64,000 bases of DNA, taken from assembly GCF_036347135.1 (NCBI RefSeq), contig NZ_CP108938.1:3100001-3164000 (forward strand), given 5' to 3'. The notes under the pieces are model-generated. The model was not told the DNA's origin. It was given only the letters and a program-made list of their open reading frames with translations, and ran no database searches. A program made the position numbers and the translations under genes. The number at the start of each line of letters is the position of its first letter. Position 1 is the stretch's first letter. The DNA is from Streptomyces sp. NBC_00775. Its GTDB lineage: Bacteria > Actinomycetota > Actinomycetes > Streptomycetales > Streptomycetaceae. Shown here in pieces: positions 1-7,314 of the stretch.

Positions 1-106
1 CGAGCTCGTCGAAGTCGTGCACGGCGATCCGCCCCAGCCGCTCGCCCACGGAGTAGGCGAGCGTGGTCTTGCCCGAACAGCTGGAGCCGGTCAGTTTGAG
101 TAGCAT
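1..106 (-). CDS. P-loop ATPase, N-terminal fragment (runs off window)
   Basis: Only the first 35 codons lie in the window; the gene runs leftward off the edge. The start is the ATG at 106-104, with a GGTGAG-like ribosome site just upstream. The translation opens MLLKLTGSSCSGKTTLAY, so a Walker A loop (GSSCSGKT) begins at residue 7. A hydrophobic strand directly followed by the P-loop at the extreme N-terminus is typical of small nucleoside or sugar kinases and uncharacterised AAA ATPases that bind ATP/Mg. The C-terminal part is not visible, so no substrate can be assigned. The gene abuts the decayed insertion-sequence region on its 5' side. Confidence 0.6.
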   Translation of the reverse strand, partial: MLLKLTGSSCSGKTTLAYSVGERLGRIAVHDFDEL

Positions 107-180
107 CTCACCAGGGTGGCAGGTCAGTGGTGATGTCCTCGAAGGGTTTTCCCTGTAACCTCCCGCCCCCGCTCTGCTTG

Positions 181-702
181 TCACAGCCACTCGTTGATGG
201 CGGCGACCAGTACGGTCGCTTCGTAGCGGACAGCGAGTTTGTCGTATCTCGTCGCCACCGCGCGGTGCCTCTTCAGCCGGTTGATCCCGCACTCCACCGC
301 GTGTCGCTCGCGGTAGTCGACCTTGTCGAACTTCGGCGGTCGGCCGCCACGGGAGCCGAGGTTCTTGCGATTGCGGACCTGGTCGGCCTTCTCCGGGATC
401 GTGCAGCCGATGCCACGTCTGCGCAGGTAGGCGCGGTTCGCGCGGGAGCCGTATGCCTTATCGGCCCGCACCTTGTTCGGCCGGGTGCGCGGCCGGCCCA
501 GACCAATCCGGGGCACCCGGATGGCCTCAAGCACCGGCTCGAACTGTGGGCTGTCATGCCGGTGACCGGCGGTGACGATAAGCGAGAGCGGCTTCTGTCC
601 CTGCTCGACCGTCAGGTGCAACTTGGTAGTCAGCCCGCCGCGTGAACGTCCCAGGCCGTGGTCACCGTGCGGCAGGCTCGCACCACCAACAGCAACGAGT
701 GA
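181..702 (-). pseudogene. IS5-family transposase remnant (C-terminal part)
   Basis: The frame is open from just inside a TGA at 705-703 down to the stop at 181, about 173 codons. It encodes the C-terminal half of a DDE transposase of the IS5 type: the [15 protein letters not shown] segment, then a [13 protein letters not shown] block carrying the second catalytic Asp, and a C-terminal [16 protein letters not shown] block. The N-terminal half with the first catalytic Asp is absent. Upstream sequence in all frames is unlike a transposase, so the gene is truncated or replaced rather than simply frameshifted. It can no longer transpose by itself. It marks past mobile activity in this accessory stretch. 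Confidence 0.8.
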
Positions 703-1331
703 TCAAGTGGCGGGTGTTGACGCTCGACGGCCCTGGACGTCGCCGCTCTGGCTGAAGGCATCGAGGCCCAGGCCGACGGGCACCAACACCCGTCGACGGT
801 GGTGGCCGCCCCCGCTGCACCGCACGTTGCCGCTCTGCCTTGAGGCATCACACGCCAGGGCCTCTTAGGGCATCCGTGCGGCGCCCACGCGACCGCCACC
901 ACCATGAGCACCAGGACCGCGCACGCTGTCTAAAGCAAGGCATTGCCCACCCGGCAGCCACGAGGTGTCGCTTTCCCGGCGCTCGAACGCCCCCAGGAAC
1001 TACCGCTCCTTCGGAACGCCCTTAACAAGGGATTAGGCAGCCACCATGGGGCGAGCCTCGAAGATCATGGCCCCAACGTCGTGCTTTAACGGGCAGGTCC
1101 ACAGACTGCCCGACTCGCCGGAAGCTTAAGGGGCCATGATCACTCGCCCCATGGCAGCTCCCGCCCAAAGTCTCGAAGCCAACCTCTCGCCGTCGTCAAC
1201 CGCAGGCCAGCGCCTTGACTGGGTCGTTGTGACTCGACCGACCTCGCGTACCGTGCGTCCGTGGACACCAACCCAGCTCGGGATCATCGCATCCACGTGG
1301 CAGCCGATCTCCCGCCTCAGGATCCCACCCA
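703..1331. other. Gene-poor decayed region
   Basis: No convincing gene is visible between the transposase remnant and the hypothetical gene at 1332. Short open frames of 60-98 codons exist on both strands, but they have no recognisable domains, no clear ribosome sites and arginine/proline-rich translations typical of shadow frames. The only structure is a nested inverted repeat at 1044-1154. The region is best read as debris around a former insertion sequence. Confidence 0.5.
1044..1154. repeat. Nested inverted repeat, ~111 bp
   Basis: The outer arms are CCATGGGGCGAG (1044-1055) plus GATCATGGCCCC (1063-1074), paired with GGGGCCATGATC (1130-1141) plus CTCGCCCCATGG (1143-1154). The left arm carries a seven-base interruption (1056-1062), and one base (1142) is unpaired on the right. 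Inside sits a second perfect 7-bp inverted repeat, CGGGCAG/CTGCCCG, around 1090-1112. This could be a non-autonomous mobile element or the folded end of a larger one. No target-site duplication was identified. Confidence 0.6.
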
Positions 1332-1685
1332 ATGAATGACGACCCGATCGTGTCGGCGTACCTGGAGCACACTCGTCACCTCGTCCACAACGTCATACAC
1401 GGAGACGATCCCTACGACAGTGCCCTTCACGTCATGGGGGCCACATTGGACTTCTTTCCCGCATACGAGCACGCAGGCGACGTGTACTGCCTGTGGGGCG
1501 CCCTGACCGACTGGGTTGAAGTCAAGCCGCACGAGAAAGCTCTCGCCGTAGGGCACATGGTGACCGCCGCGCGGGAATGGCTCGCGCTTGACCATGATGA
1601 CGACGACGCTGTCCGCGGCTACCTCGTCAGCTGGCATGACCTTGTCGGTTACGACGGGAACGTATCGGGCGGGGGGTCGAACTGA
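1332..1685 (+). CDS. Hypothetical protein (117 aa)
   Basis: An acidic 117-residue protein that I do not recognise. It has no signal peptide and no membrane segment. The sequence is rich in aromatic residues and histidine (for example HTRHLVHNVIHGDDPY and LVSWHDLVGYDG) and carries a run of four aspartates near residue 87. The ATG at 1332 overlaps a second ATG at 1336 in another frame. The gene lies among orphan small genes on the same strand, several of which resemble stand-alone immunity proteins of polymorphic toxins. That is context only, not evidence of function. Confidence 0.5.
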   Translation: MNDDPIVSAYLEHTRHLVHNVIHGDDPYDSALHVMGATLDFFPAYEHAGDVYCLWGALTDWVEVKPHEKALAVGHMVTAAREWLALDHDDDDAVRGYLVSWHDLVGYDGNVSGGGSN

Positions 1686-1907
1686 CGCACGTGAAATGTC
1701 TCTTCTAGCGAACTCGAGCCCTCCGCCGTGCCCCACTCGCGCCCGATGTCCCGTCGCATCGGAGCCATCTCTGGATCTTGGCCTGAGCTGCTGGTTCGCC
1801 AAGTGGATCGAGAACACACCTCGCCGGATTCTCAACAGGCGTGGCTTCGGCGGAATCCCTGATGACCGTCCGTCGCCCTCGGCTGGGTCGTGCACCATGG
1901 CGGGGTG

Positions 1908-2360
1908 ATGAGCACCGAAGCAGAACCGGTCGAACACGATGACCGGTGGATCTTGAATCTCCGAGGGCGGGGCGTTGCTGGGATCACTGTCGACTACCGC
2001 CTCACGCTGGCCCTCGACGAAGGTTGGGAAGTCGTACTCGAAACGCCTGCTCGGCTCTCATCCGGGCCGGCCCACACCAATCCCGGCGTGCTTCTGGTGC
2101 CGGAGACTCAGGACGTGGCCGCAGCCCTCCCGCTCTTCGGGACGAAGGTCGTCTCTGCGGTCGCCTTCAAGTCCGGCACGCTTCGGATGGTGTTCGAGGA
2201 TGGCACGCATCTGACCTGTCCAACCGATGCGGCGTTCGAGGCCTGGCAGATCACAGGACCTGGAGGATGGCGGTTCGTGTCCCTGCCAGGAGGCGACCTC
2301 GGCGTCTGGTCCGCCTCCGCAGCGAATGAGAATCCGCAAGGTCGGTCTGCAGAGCATTGA
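1908..2360 (+). CDS. DUF6188-like protein (150 aa)
   Basis: The likely start is ATG 1908, preceded by GGCGGGG; the same frame extends seven codons further to 1890. The protein opens with a RWILNLRGRGVAGITVDYRL block, continues through LTLALDEGWEVVLE, and has a hydrophobic FKSGTLRMVFEDGTHLT hairpin followed by EAWQITGPGGWRFVSLPGG near the C-terminus. This pattern fits the small DUF6188 family common in actinobacteria, which is often found singly or near toxin-immunity loci. It is about 150 residues, normal for the family, with no signal peptide. The molecular function is unknown. Confidence 0.6.
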   Translation: MSTEAEPVEHDDRWILNLRGRGVAGITVDYRLTLALDEGWEVVLETPARLSSGPAHTNPGVLLVPETQDVAAALPLFGTKVVSAVAFKSGTLRMVFEDGTHLTCPTDAAFEAWQITGPGGWRFVSLPGGDLGVWSASAANENPQGRSAEH

Positions 2361-2451
2361 GAATCTGCCAGCTGGAGTGCGACGGGACACCCGATCAGGC
2401 GGGGAATCAGAGGGAACAGCGGTCGCCAGTGGTCACCGGGTACGAGAACGA

Positions 2452-2478
2452 CCCCTGACTGATTTACCTGGTCAGGGG
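2452..2478. terminator. Perfect 8-bp hairpin
   Basis: CCCCTGAC (2452-2459) pairs perfectly with GTCAGGGG (2471-2478) across an 11-base loop. It lies just beyond the 3' end of the tRNA-Ser fragment read on the minus strand. It may be the old terminator of the tRNA gene, or a terminator for the plus-strand gene ending at 2360. There is no T-tract, as is usual in Streptomyces. Confidence 0.5.
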
Positions 2479-2487
2479 ACGTTCACC

Positions 2488-2546
2488 TGCGGTGGGCGTG
2501 GGATTTGAACCCACGGTGACATCGCTGCCACGACGGTCTTCAAGAC
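2488..2546 (-). other. tRNA-Ser(TGA) 3' half; candidate attachment-site scar
   Basis: Read on the minus strand, the sequence gives an anticodon loop CTTGAAG (anticodon TGA, serine). The 3' side of the anticodon stem follows, then a long variable arm (GTGGCA paired with TGTCAC), a perfect T arm (GTGGG-TTCAAAT-CCCAC) and an acceptor 3' strand GCCCACCG with CA. The 5' acceptor strand GGTGGGC and a D arm are not found upstream. The 5' anticodon stem mismatches, and the sequence runs straight into the stop codon of the neighbouring gene. Integrases commonly regenerate only the 3' half of a tRNA gene, so this looks like one end of an old integrated element. Confidence 0.6.
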
Positions 2547-2558
2547 TGCCCCCTGGTC

Positions 2559-2882
2559 TCACCGCGGCAGATCGAGGTGCGCGAGCAGGCGCAGCACACC
2601 GGCGAGGTGATCGAGATCGTGCCACAGGGCGATGACGTCCTCTGGGGCGCGCCGCACAAGCGCCCCGATCTCAGCGACATCGTCGCTGACCTGTCCGCAG
2701 TCAAGCTGCGTCGGCGTTTTGCTCATATCGAACACGGCTGCAAGGTCGAGGCTCCAGTAGTAGTCCACGGGCAACTCGGAGAGGTTCACCTCATTACCGA
2801 ACCGGCGTTCCGCCTCGTCCAGGAGTACGGAACAGGCTCGCCGGAGATCGGCCATCCTCAGTACGTGTTCGCTCTGCGTCAT
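2559..2882 (-). CDS. Hypothetical protein (107 aa)
   Basis: The likely start is ATG 2882 (MTQSEHVLRMADLRRAC); the frame extends upstream to 2993, but with poor coding character. It is an acidic, mostly helical protein with a DYYWSLDLAAVFDMSK core and a leucine-rich C-terminus, with no membrane segment or known motif. The size and composition resemble small orphan or immunity-like proteins of Streptomyces, but I cannot assign a family. Its stop lies at the edge of the tRNA-Ser fragment, so the gene may have arrived with, or been cut by, the integration event. Confidence 0.5.
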   Translation of the reverse strand: MTQSEHVLRMADLRRACSVLLDEAERRFGNEVNLSELPVDYYWSLDLAAVFDMSKTPTQLDCGQVSDDVAEIGALVRRAPEDVIALWHDLDHLAGVLRLLAHLDLPR

Positions 2883-3151
2883 ACACGCGATGATGCCGGA
2901 GCACGTCAGCGGCACTCCGCCGATCGCGCACCGACCAACCTGTGTGCTGTACAGCAGTGAAGTACAGCAACCGGCACGACCGCAGGAGACCATTACTGGC
3001 TCACGGTGACCGACTAAACAGCCCAGCAGACCTCAGCGACCGCTGTGCCCATAGTTCGCATCGAGGGGGCGCGAGTGGTGGCCGTGGACCCCGCCGACCG
3101 TGTGGCTTCGCCATTCAGCATGGCCGCTAGGGTGCGGAGTGGGGTGATCGA

Positions 3152-3493
3152 GTGCACGAAAGTCTGCCGGTTGAGAATGCGGGGAGTGCCCCGCTGTGCC
3201 TCTTCATTGAGCCGTACGGTGAGGACTTCTGGCTTGAACCGGGTGATGCCGTCACCGTCTCGGCGGTCGACGACGGCATCAACGTCCAGTTCGCGGTAAC
3301 CCTTGCGGCCGAGCTGGTCAGCGTGTGGCTCTATGAGGACGGCGACCCCTACAGGGTCGTTTCGGAATCCCAGGTGATCGATGCGGCTGGCAAACCGTTG
3401 ACGTGTGGACACCAGCGTCACGACCGGCGAATCCCCGGACCGTTCATGCCGCGGGGTGTCAAGCCGGATGCTTCTCCTGACATCAGCGTCTGA
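3152..3493 (+). CDS. Hypothetical small protein (113 aa)
   Basis: The start is GTG 3152, with a GGAGTGGGG stretch upstream. The N-terminal half (VENAGSAPLCLFIEPYGED, then FWLEPGDAVTVSA) reads as a beta-rich, cupin-like or OB-like fold, in which a conserved proline/glycine turn (LEPGDAV) follows an aromatic strand. The C-terminal third is polar and probably disordered. No catalytic motif is visible. Single copies of similar short proteins occur in many streptomycetes, and I know of no demonstrated function. It stands alone between divergent small genes. Confidence 0.45.
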   Translation: MHESLPVENAGSAPLCLFIEPYGEDFWLEPGDAVTVSAVDDGINVQFAVTLAAELVSVWLYEDGDPYRVVSESQVIDAAGKPLTCGHQRHDRRIPGPFMPRGVKPDASPDISV

Positions 3494-3727
3494 CACCAAC
3501 AAGTGCGAACCGCAACGGTCAACGCCGAAGCTCAGCGGTTAGCCATCAGGGGTCCGGAGCGGGTTAAGAGTGGTCCCAGAGCTCCCGTGATCGACCTGAT
3601 AAGGATGAGGCCAGACCGCAAGGTCTGCGGACAGCGGGAGCATCGTCCTTACAAGACGCTTCTTCGGGGGTGCGGGGTCCGGAACACAGTGCTGGACAGC
3701 CGCAGCGCTGGCCTCGATCATCGACCG

Positions 3728-4231
3728 GTGATCGAGGACGAGATTGTGGAACGGGTCCGGGCCTACGCGCGAGCCCATGAGCTGCCGCCGCCCGCGCCTC
3801 CGCAGGCGGCCGCCGAGCTCGAGGCCATCGTGGGGTACCCCATACCGCCTTTGCTGCGACGCTTGTATCTGGAGGTCGCCAACGGCGGCTTCGGCCCCGA
3901 CGGGAGCATCCTGTCCCTGACCGACACGGGCAAGGGGTACAGCGGTGAGGAGTCGCTGCTCCAACTCGCGCGCGACTGGTCTCCGACCTCCGAGCCAGAG
4001 ATTCCGCAGCCGCTCCATGTGCCGCCCCTGATGACATTGGGCTGCGCGATCTGGTGGCACGTCGACTTCAGCACACCAGAGGGCCGCATGTGGGGTTGGG
4101 ACCCGAACACGCGCTGCGAGCGCCATTGCTTCTTCATCGAGCGGTTCACCCTGGCGCAGTGGCTGGCGGACTGGCTGGAGGGCAACCGCACCTTCCCAAA
4201 TCCGCCTGTGGCGGACTGCCCCGGCTGCTGA
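3728..4231 (+). CDS. SMI1/KNR4 (SUKH) family protein (167 aa)
   Basis: GTG 3728 is preferred because the domain begins there; the open frame reaches back to 3503 with unconvincing sequence. Residues 30-65 carry the SUKH signature: AAELEAIVGYPIPPLLRRLY, then EVANGGFGPDGSILSL. A second block near the end has WGWDPNTRCERHCFFIERF and LAQWLADWLEG. SUKH proteins are the most common immunity proteins of bacterial polymorphic toxins and also occur as stand-alone orphans. No toxin gene is visible next to it. It therefore fits an orphan immunity gene, inferred from family and context. Confidence 0.7.
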   Translation: MIEDEIVERVRAYARAHELPPPAPPQAAAELEAIVGYPIPPLLRRLYLEVANGGFGPDGSILSLTDTGKGYSGEESLLQLARDWSPTSEPEIPQPLHVPPLMTLGCAIWWHVDFSTPEGRMWGWDPNTRCERHCFFIERFTLAQWLADWLEGNRTFPNPPVADCPGC

Positions 4232-4444
4232 AGGACTGCTTTATTCGCATCGAGGAGCTATGGCACGACCCCAGGCCGTGCCACTCTCGTGCCAGAACAG
4301 ACGGGGACTCACGGGGACTCGGGGTTCGCCGGGGCCAATTCGGCTGGCGTCCGCCCAAGGTAGGTATCCGCTGGTCACGTCCGTGATCGCCCAACCTCGC
4401 TCCTAAAGCGGTGGTCCGCACCTGGCGGGTGAGATCATCCGAGG

Positions 4445-4729
4445 ATGGCAGACGCGCAACTTCCCCCAGGCTGGACCCTCCAGCGGATCCGCGACGTATC
4501 CGGAGACCGGGAGGCTATCGCGCTGGATCCAAACCGGGCAGTGCAGTGGGTGGCCGGCGCCGGAGCCCCGGAAAGGCTGCGCCCAGAGATCATTCTCGGG
4601 TTCCACAGTCTGTGCCTCGTGAAGCCTGTTCAAGACGACGACTGGTACATGGGAAGCCTGTACGACGACGGCAGCATCGACTGTTGGACAGCCTACGACG
4701 ATCTGTACGAGGCACTACGCGGTCTGTAG
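4445..4729 (+). CDS. Hypothetical protein (94 aa)
   Basis: A small acidic protein that I do not recognise. It begins MADAQLPPGWTLQRIRDVSG and ends with an aspartate/tyrosine-rich segment (WYMGSLYDDGSIDCWTAY, then DDLYEALRGL). There is no signal peptide or membrane helix. The C-terminal pattern of short aromatic strands with DDG turns recalls small immunity proteins, but this is only a resemblance. It is the last gene of the orphan stretch before the terminator at 4963. Confidence 0.45.
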   Translation: MADAQLPPGWTLQRIRDVSGDREAIALDPNRAVQWVAGAGAPERLRPEIILGFHSLCLVKPVQDDDWYMGSLYDDGSIDCWTAYDDLYEALRGL

Positions 4730-4962
4730 CGGCATACGGGCTGGACACCCGGCGCCATGACTCATGACAGCCGGGGCCGTCTCCGGGCCGTCCGAGGGTG
4801 CTCAACGACGACCGACGCTGACAACCTTCGACAGCTAAGTCGCAGGTCGCAGCGTTGGTCGATTGCAGGGGCGCAGGTCAGAGAATCGGCCCCTCACTTC
4901 TTCGGCTACTAGGCCGAGGGCCGCGCAGCGCCTCGACAGGGTTCAACACGGCTCAACACGCG

Positions 4963-5001
4963 AAGGCCGCGCCCACCCGGAAAGGGCGAGCGCGGCCTTT
5001 T
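4963..5001. terminator. Strong hairpin terminator
   Basis: AAGGCCGCGC (from 4963) pairs with GCGCGGCCTT, ending near 5000 and followed by TT. The inner part CCC/GGG extends the stem around a short loop. It separates the orphan small genes from the oxidoreductase gene that ends at 5086 on the other strand, and could stop transcription from both sides. Confidence 0.7.
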
Positions 5002-5041
5002 CGTGAGCGGCCCTTTTCGTGGGCGGCTCATTCGCAAGCAC

Positions 5042-5091
5042 GTAAACGCTTGCGTAAGCGTTTACGCAAACGTTTACGTAAACGCTTACGC
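5042..5091. repeat. Overlapping perfect palindromes at a stop codon
   Basis: GCGTAAGCGTTTACG (5052-5066) pairs over 15 bp with CGTAAACGCTTACGC (5077-5091), leaving a 10-base loop that itself contains AAACGTTT. An alternative perfect stem, GTAAACGCTT (5042-5051) with AAGCGTTTAC (5056-5065), overlaps it, so the two folds are mutually exclusive. The stop codon of the oxidoreductase gene (5088-5086) is inside the 3' arm. It most likely acts as a transcript 3' end structure. A related motif sits at the stop of thiD (22041-22063). Confidence 0.75.
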
Positions 5092-5685
5092 GGCCACCTC
5101 GGCCACAGCCGCCCGCCCCAGCGCGAACACCCGTGCCGTCTCCGCGATCCGGCGGCCGAGGTGCTCGGCGGTGGCGATGTCGGCCTTGTGCACGGTCTCG
5201 GGGCCCTCGTCGACGTTGGTCTGGGCGGCGGCGCCGGCGAAGACGCCGAGGCGGTTGAGGTCGTGCTCGGAGGCGGTGCTGCTGTTCCAGCCGGGGTGCA
5301 GACCGAGGTTGATCCAGTTCATGCCGTGCTGCGCGGCCAGGATCTGGAAGAACTGCAGGGTGTGCAGCTTGTCGCCGCTCTTGGAGCCGGAGTTGGTGAA
5401 CCCGGCGGCGAGCTTGTCCTTCCAGTCCTGCCCGAACCAGCGCTTCGAGGACGCCTCGGCGAAGACGTGGAAGGCACCCGAAGCGGTGCCCATGTAGGTC
5501 GGGGAGCCGAAGACGATCGCGTCCGAGGCGTCGAGCAGCTCCCACTGCGCGTCGGTGATCTCGTCGACGTTGACCAGGTGGACCTGGGCGCCGGCCTCGA
5601 CGGCACCGGAGCGGACGGCTTCGGCGAGGACGGCGGTGTGACCGTAGCCGGAGTGGTAGGCGATGGAGATGACGGGGGTGCTCAC
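5086..5685 (-). CDS. WrbA/flavodoxin-type NAD(P)H:quinone oxidoreductase
   Basis: A 199-residue flavodoxin-fold protein. It opens MSTPVISIAYHSGYGHT, where the SGYGHT loop after the first strand binds the FMN phosphate. SDAIVFGSPTYMGTASG near residue 55 is the second flavin loop, and the tail has the usual alternating strands. WrbA-type enzymes reduce quinones by two electrons in the cytoplasm using NAD(P)H, limiting redox cycling. The gene is divergent from an HxlR regulator with a perfect palindrome between them, which implies induction by quinones or electrophiles. Length is normal for the family (about 200). Confidence 0.85.
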   Translation of the reverse strand: MSTPVISIAYHSGYGHTAVLAEAVRSGAVEAGAQVHLVNVDEITDAQWELLDASDAIVFGSPTYMGTASGAFHVFAEASSKRWFGQDWKDKLAAGFTNSGSKSGDKLHTLQFFQILAAQHGMNWINLGLHPGWNSSTASEHDLNRLGVFAGAAAQTNVDEGPETVHKADIATAEHLGRRIAETARVFALGRAAVAEVAA

Positions 5686-5726
5686 GCTGGGAACTCCTCA
5701 AGGTGGGGACGACAAACCAAAGGAAA

Positions 5727-5747
5727 GCACTAACTTCTAGTTAGTGC
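5727..5747. promoter_or_regulatory. HxlR-type operator palindrome
   Basis: GCACTAAC-TTCTA-GTTAGTGC is a perfect 8-bp inverted repeat in the 101-bp divergent region, with an additional half-site GTTAGCGC at 5757-5764. Its placement between a redox enzyme and an HxlR regulator strongly suggests the binding site of the latter, controlling both promoters. Confidence 0.75.
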
Positions 5748-5786
5748 AACCTATTGGTTAGCGCTGCGCCCGAGTATGCTCCCTGT

Positions 5787-6194
5787 ATGGAGACCACCGT
5801 GCAGACCGCCGAGAGCGGTGAGTGTCAGGACCTCGCGTACAACGTGTTCGCGCGCAGCTGCCCGTCCCGGGGCACGCTGGAGCACGTCACCGGGCGCTGG
5901 GGCGCGCTGACGCTCGGAGCGCTGCACGAGGGCACGTTCCGCTTCAACGAGCTGCGCCGCCGGGTCGACGGCGTCAGCGAGAAGATGCTCTCCCAGACGC
6001 TGCACGCGCTGGAGCGCGACGGTCTGGTGCACCGCGACGCGCAGCCCACGAATCCGCCGCGCGTCGACTACCGGCTCACGCCGCTGGGCCGCGAGGTCTC
6101 CGAGCGTCTGCTGACGCTCATCACCTTCGTCGAGGGCCACATGGACAACGTCCTGGAGGCCCGCGAGCGCTACGACAAGACGCGCGAGGACTGA
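5787..6194 (+). CDS. HxlR-family transcriptional regulator
   Basis: Starts at ATG 5787 (METTVQTAESGEC), giving 135 residues. The HxlR winged helix spans about residues 25-110: CPSRGTLEHVTGRWGALTLG, then FRFNELRRRVDGVSEKMLSQ as the recognition helix region, and LTPLGRE in the wing. A cysteine just before the first helix (FARSCPSRG) occupies the position of the redox-sensing cysteine in YodB, HypR and QorR. That supports thiol-based sensing of quinones or diamide. It is divergent from the flavodoxin-type oxidoreductase and probably represses it and itself through the palindrome at 5727. Confidence 0.85.
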   Translation: METTVQTAESGECQDLAYNVFARSCPSRGTLEHVTGRWGALTLGALHEGTFRFNELRRRVDGVSEKMLSQTLHALERDGLVHRDAQPTNPPRVDYRLTPLGREVSERLLTLITFVEGHMDNVLEARERYDKTRED

Positions 6195-6217
6195 CTCCTC
6201 AGGACGACTCCTCAGGA

Positions 6218-7078
6218 CTACGGCGTGACGCGCGGCGCCCTCTGGCACTTCGGGCAGAAGTAGCTGGACCGGTTCATCCAGGCGCGCCGCCGCATCGGCG
6301 TCCCGCACCGCCGGCAGGGCTCGCCCTCGCGCCCGTACGCGTCGAGCGAGCGGTCGAAGTAGCCCGACTCCCCGTTGACGTTGACGTACAGGCTGTCGAA
6401 GCTCGTGCCGCCGGCGGCGAGGGCGTCGTTCATGACGTCGCGGATGTGGCCGAGGAGTTCGGTGGTGCGCGGCCGGGTCATGGTGCCCGTGGGGCGTTCG
6501 TAGTGCAGCTTGGAGCGCCAGAGCGCCTCGTCCGCGTAGATATTGCCGACCCCGCTGATCAGTGACTGGTCGAGCAGGGCGCGCTTGATCGTCGTACGGC
6601 GGGCGCGCAGGGCCGTGGGGAACGCGGCGTCGTCGAAGAGGGGGTCGAGCGGGTCGCGTGCGATGTGTGCGATGACGTCCGGGAGTCCGTCGGGGGTGTT
6701 CTCGTGCAGGGAGAGCCCGCCGAAGGTGCGCTGGTCGACGAAGCGGAGTTCGGTGCCGAGGGCGTCGTCGAAGCGGACGCGGATGCGCAGGTGCTTCTCG
6801 TCCGGGGCGTCCTCCGGCTGTACCAGGAGCTGGCCGCTCATGCCGAGGTGCGCGAGCACGGAGTACGGGGAGTCGTCGAGCGGCAGCCACAGATACTTGC
6901 CGCGTCGCATGGCCTCTCCCACGCGCTGCCCGGCCAGGGCCTTCGCGAAGCCCTCGGGCCCCGCCAGATGCCGCCGCACGGCCCGCGGATGCCGTACCTC
7001 GACCGTCTTCACGACCCGCCCGCTGACCCAGCGCTCCAGGCCCCGCCGCACGACTTCGACCTCGGGCAACTCGGGCAC
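6218..7078 (-). CDS. mutM: Formamidopyrimidine-DNA glycosylase (Fpg/MutM)
   Basis: The start is GTG 7078, chosen because the mature enzyme must begin with proline: the next residues are [14 protein letters not shown], with P2 the Schiff-base nucleophile and E3 the catalytic acid. The central helix-two-turn-helix is present ([12 protein letters not shown]). The C-terminal zinc finger, C-x2-C (CRRCG) with a C-x2-C partner (FCPKC), closes the 286-residue protein. It removes 8-oxoguanine and other oxidised purines and cleaves the abasic site. It lies downstream of rnc on the same strand, as in other streptomycetes, with a strong hairpin between. Confidence 0.95.
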   Translation of the reverse strand: MPELPEVEVVRRGLERWVSGRVVKTVEVRHPRAVRRHLAGPEGFAKALAGQRVGEAMRRGKYLWLPLDDSPYSVLAHLGMSGQLLVQPEDAPDEKHLRIRVRFDDALGTELRFVDQRTFGGLSLHENTPDGLPDVIAHIARDPLDPLFDDAAFPTALRARRTTIKRALLDQSLISGVGNIYADEALWRSKLHYERPTGTMTRPRTTELLGHIRDVMNDALAAGGTSFDSLYVNVNGESGYFDRSLDAYGREGEPCRRCGTPMRRRAWMNRSSYFCPKCQRAPRVTP

Positions 7079-7256
7079 GGGACTCCTCCGGAGGGGCGGG
7101 GGTACAGGGCTTTGCCCGCAGCGTACCGCCGTGGCCCCATCGCCCATCCTCCGGTACGGCTCCCCCAGTTGCCGCACGCGTCGACCGCAGGCGTAGCGGG
7201 GACCGAACCGTCGTTCACGGCCGGCCCGCGTCCGCTCTGCGGTACGAGCCCCTCAA

Positions 7257-7302
7257 CACACGAACCCCGTCGCGGCGCGGGCGCTGCGACGGGGTTCGTG
7301 TG
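7257..7302 (-). terminator. Perfect 17-bp hairpin between rnc and mutM
   Basis: CACACGAACCCCGTCGC (7257-7273) pairs perfectly with GCGACGGGGTTCGTGTG (7286-7302) around a 12-base loop. It lies 12 bases beyond the rnc stop codon. It is probably the terminator of the rpmF-rnc transcript. The long perfect stem could also be a substrate for the RNase III encoded just upstream. Confidence 0.8.
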
Positions 7303-7314
7303 GTGGTGAAGGAA

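Noticed and set aside
1126..1339. Two overlapping short frames of 67-68 codons
   Set aside because: Opposite strands share the same DNA, neither has a motif or ribosome site; probably chance frames beside the inverted repeat.
2491..2570. Complete tRNA gene at the tRNA-Ser-like segment
   Set aside because: The 5' acceptor strand and D arm are missing; a six-base GCGGTG/CACCGC pairing at the edge would need a tRNA without a D arm, so only a 3' half is accepted.
5036..5092. CRISPR-like repeat array
   Set aside because: The repeated GTAAACG units are overlapping palindromes with no spacers; it is a hairpin element.
4855..5733. 292-codon open frame opposite the oxidoreductase gene
   Set aside because: It is a mirror of the real minus-strand gene, with no domain and a Gly/Val/Leu-rich shadow translation; the minus-strand flavodoxin frame explains the DNA.
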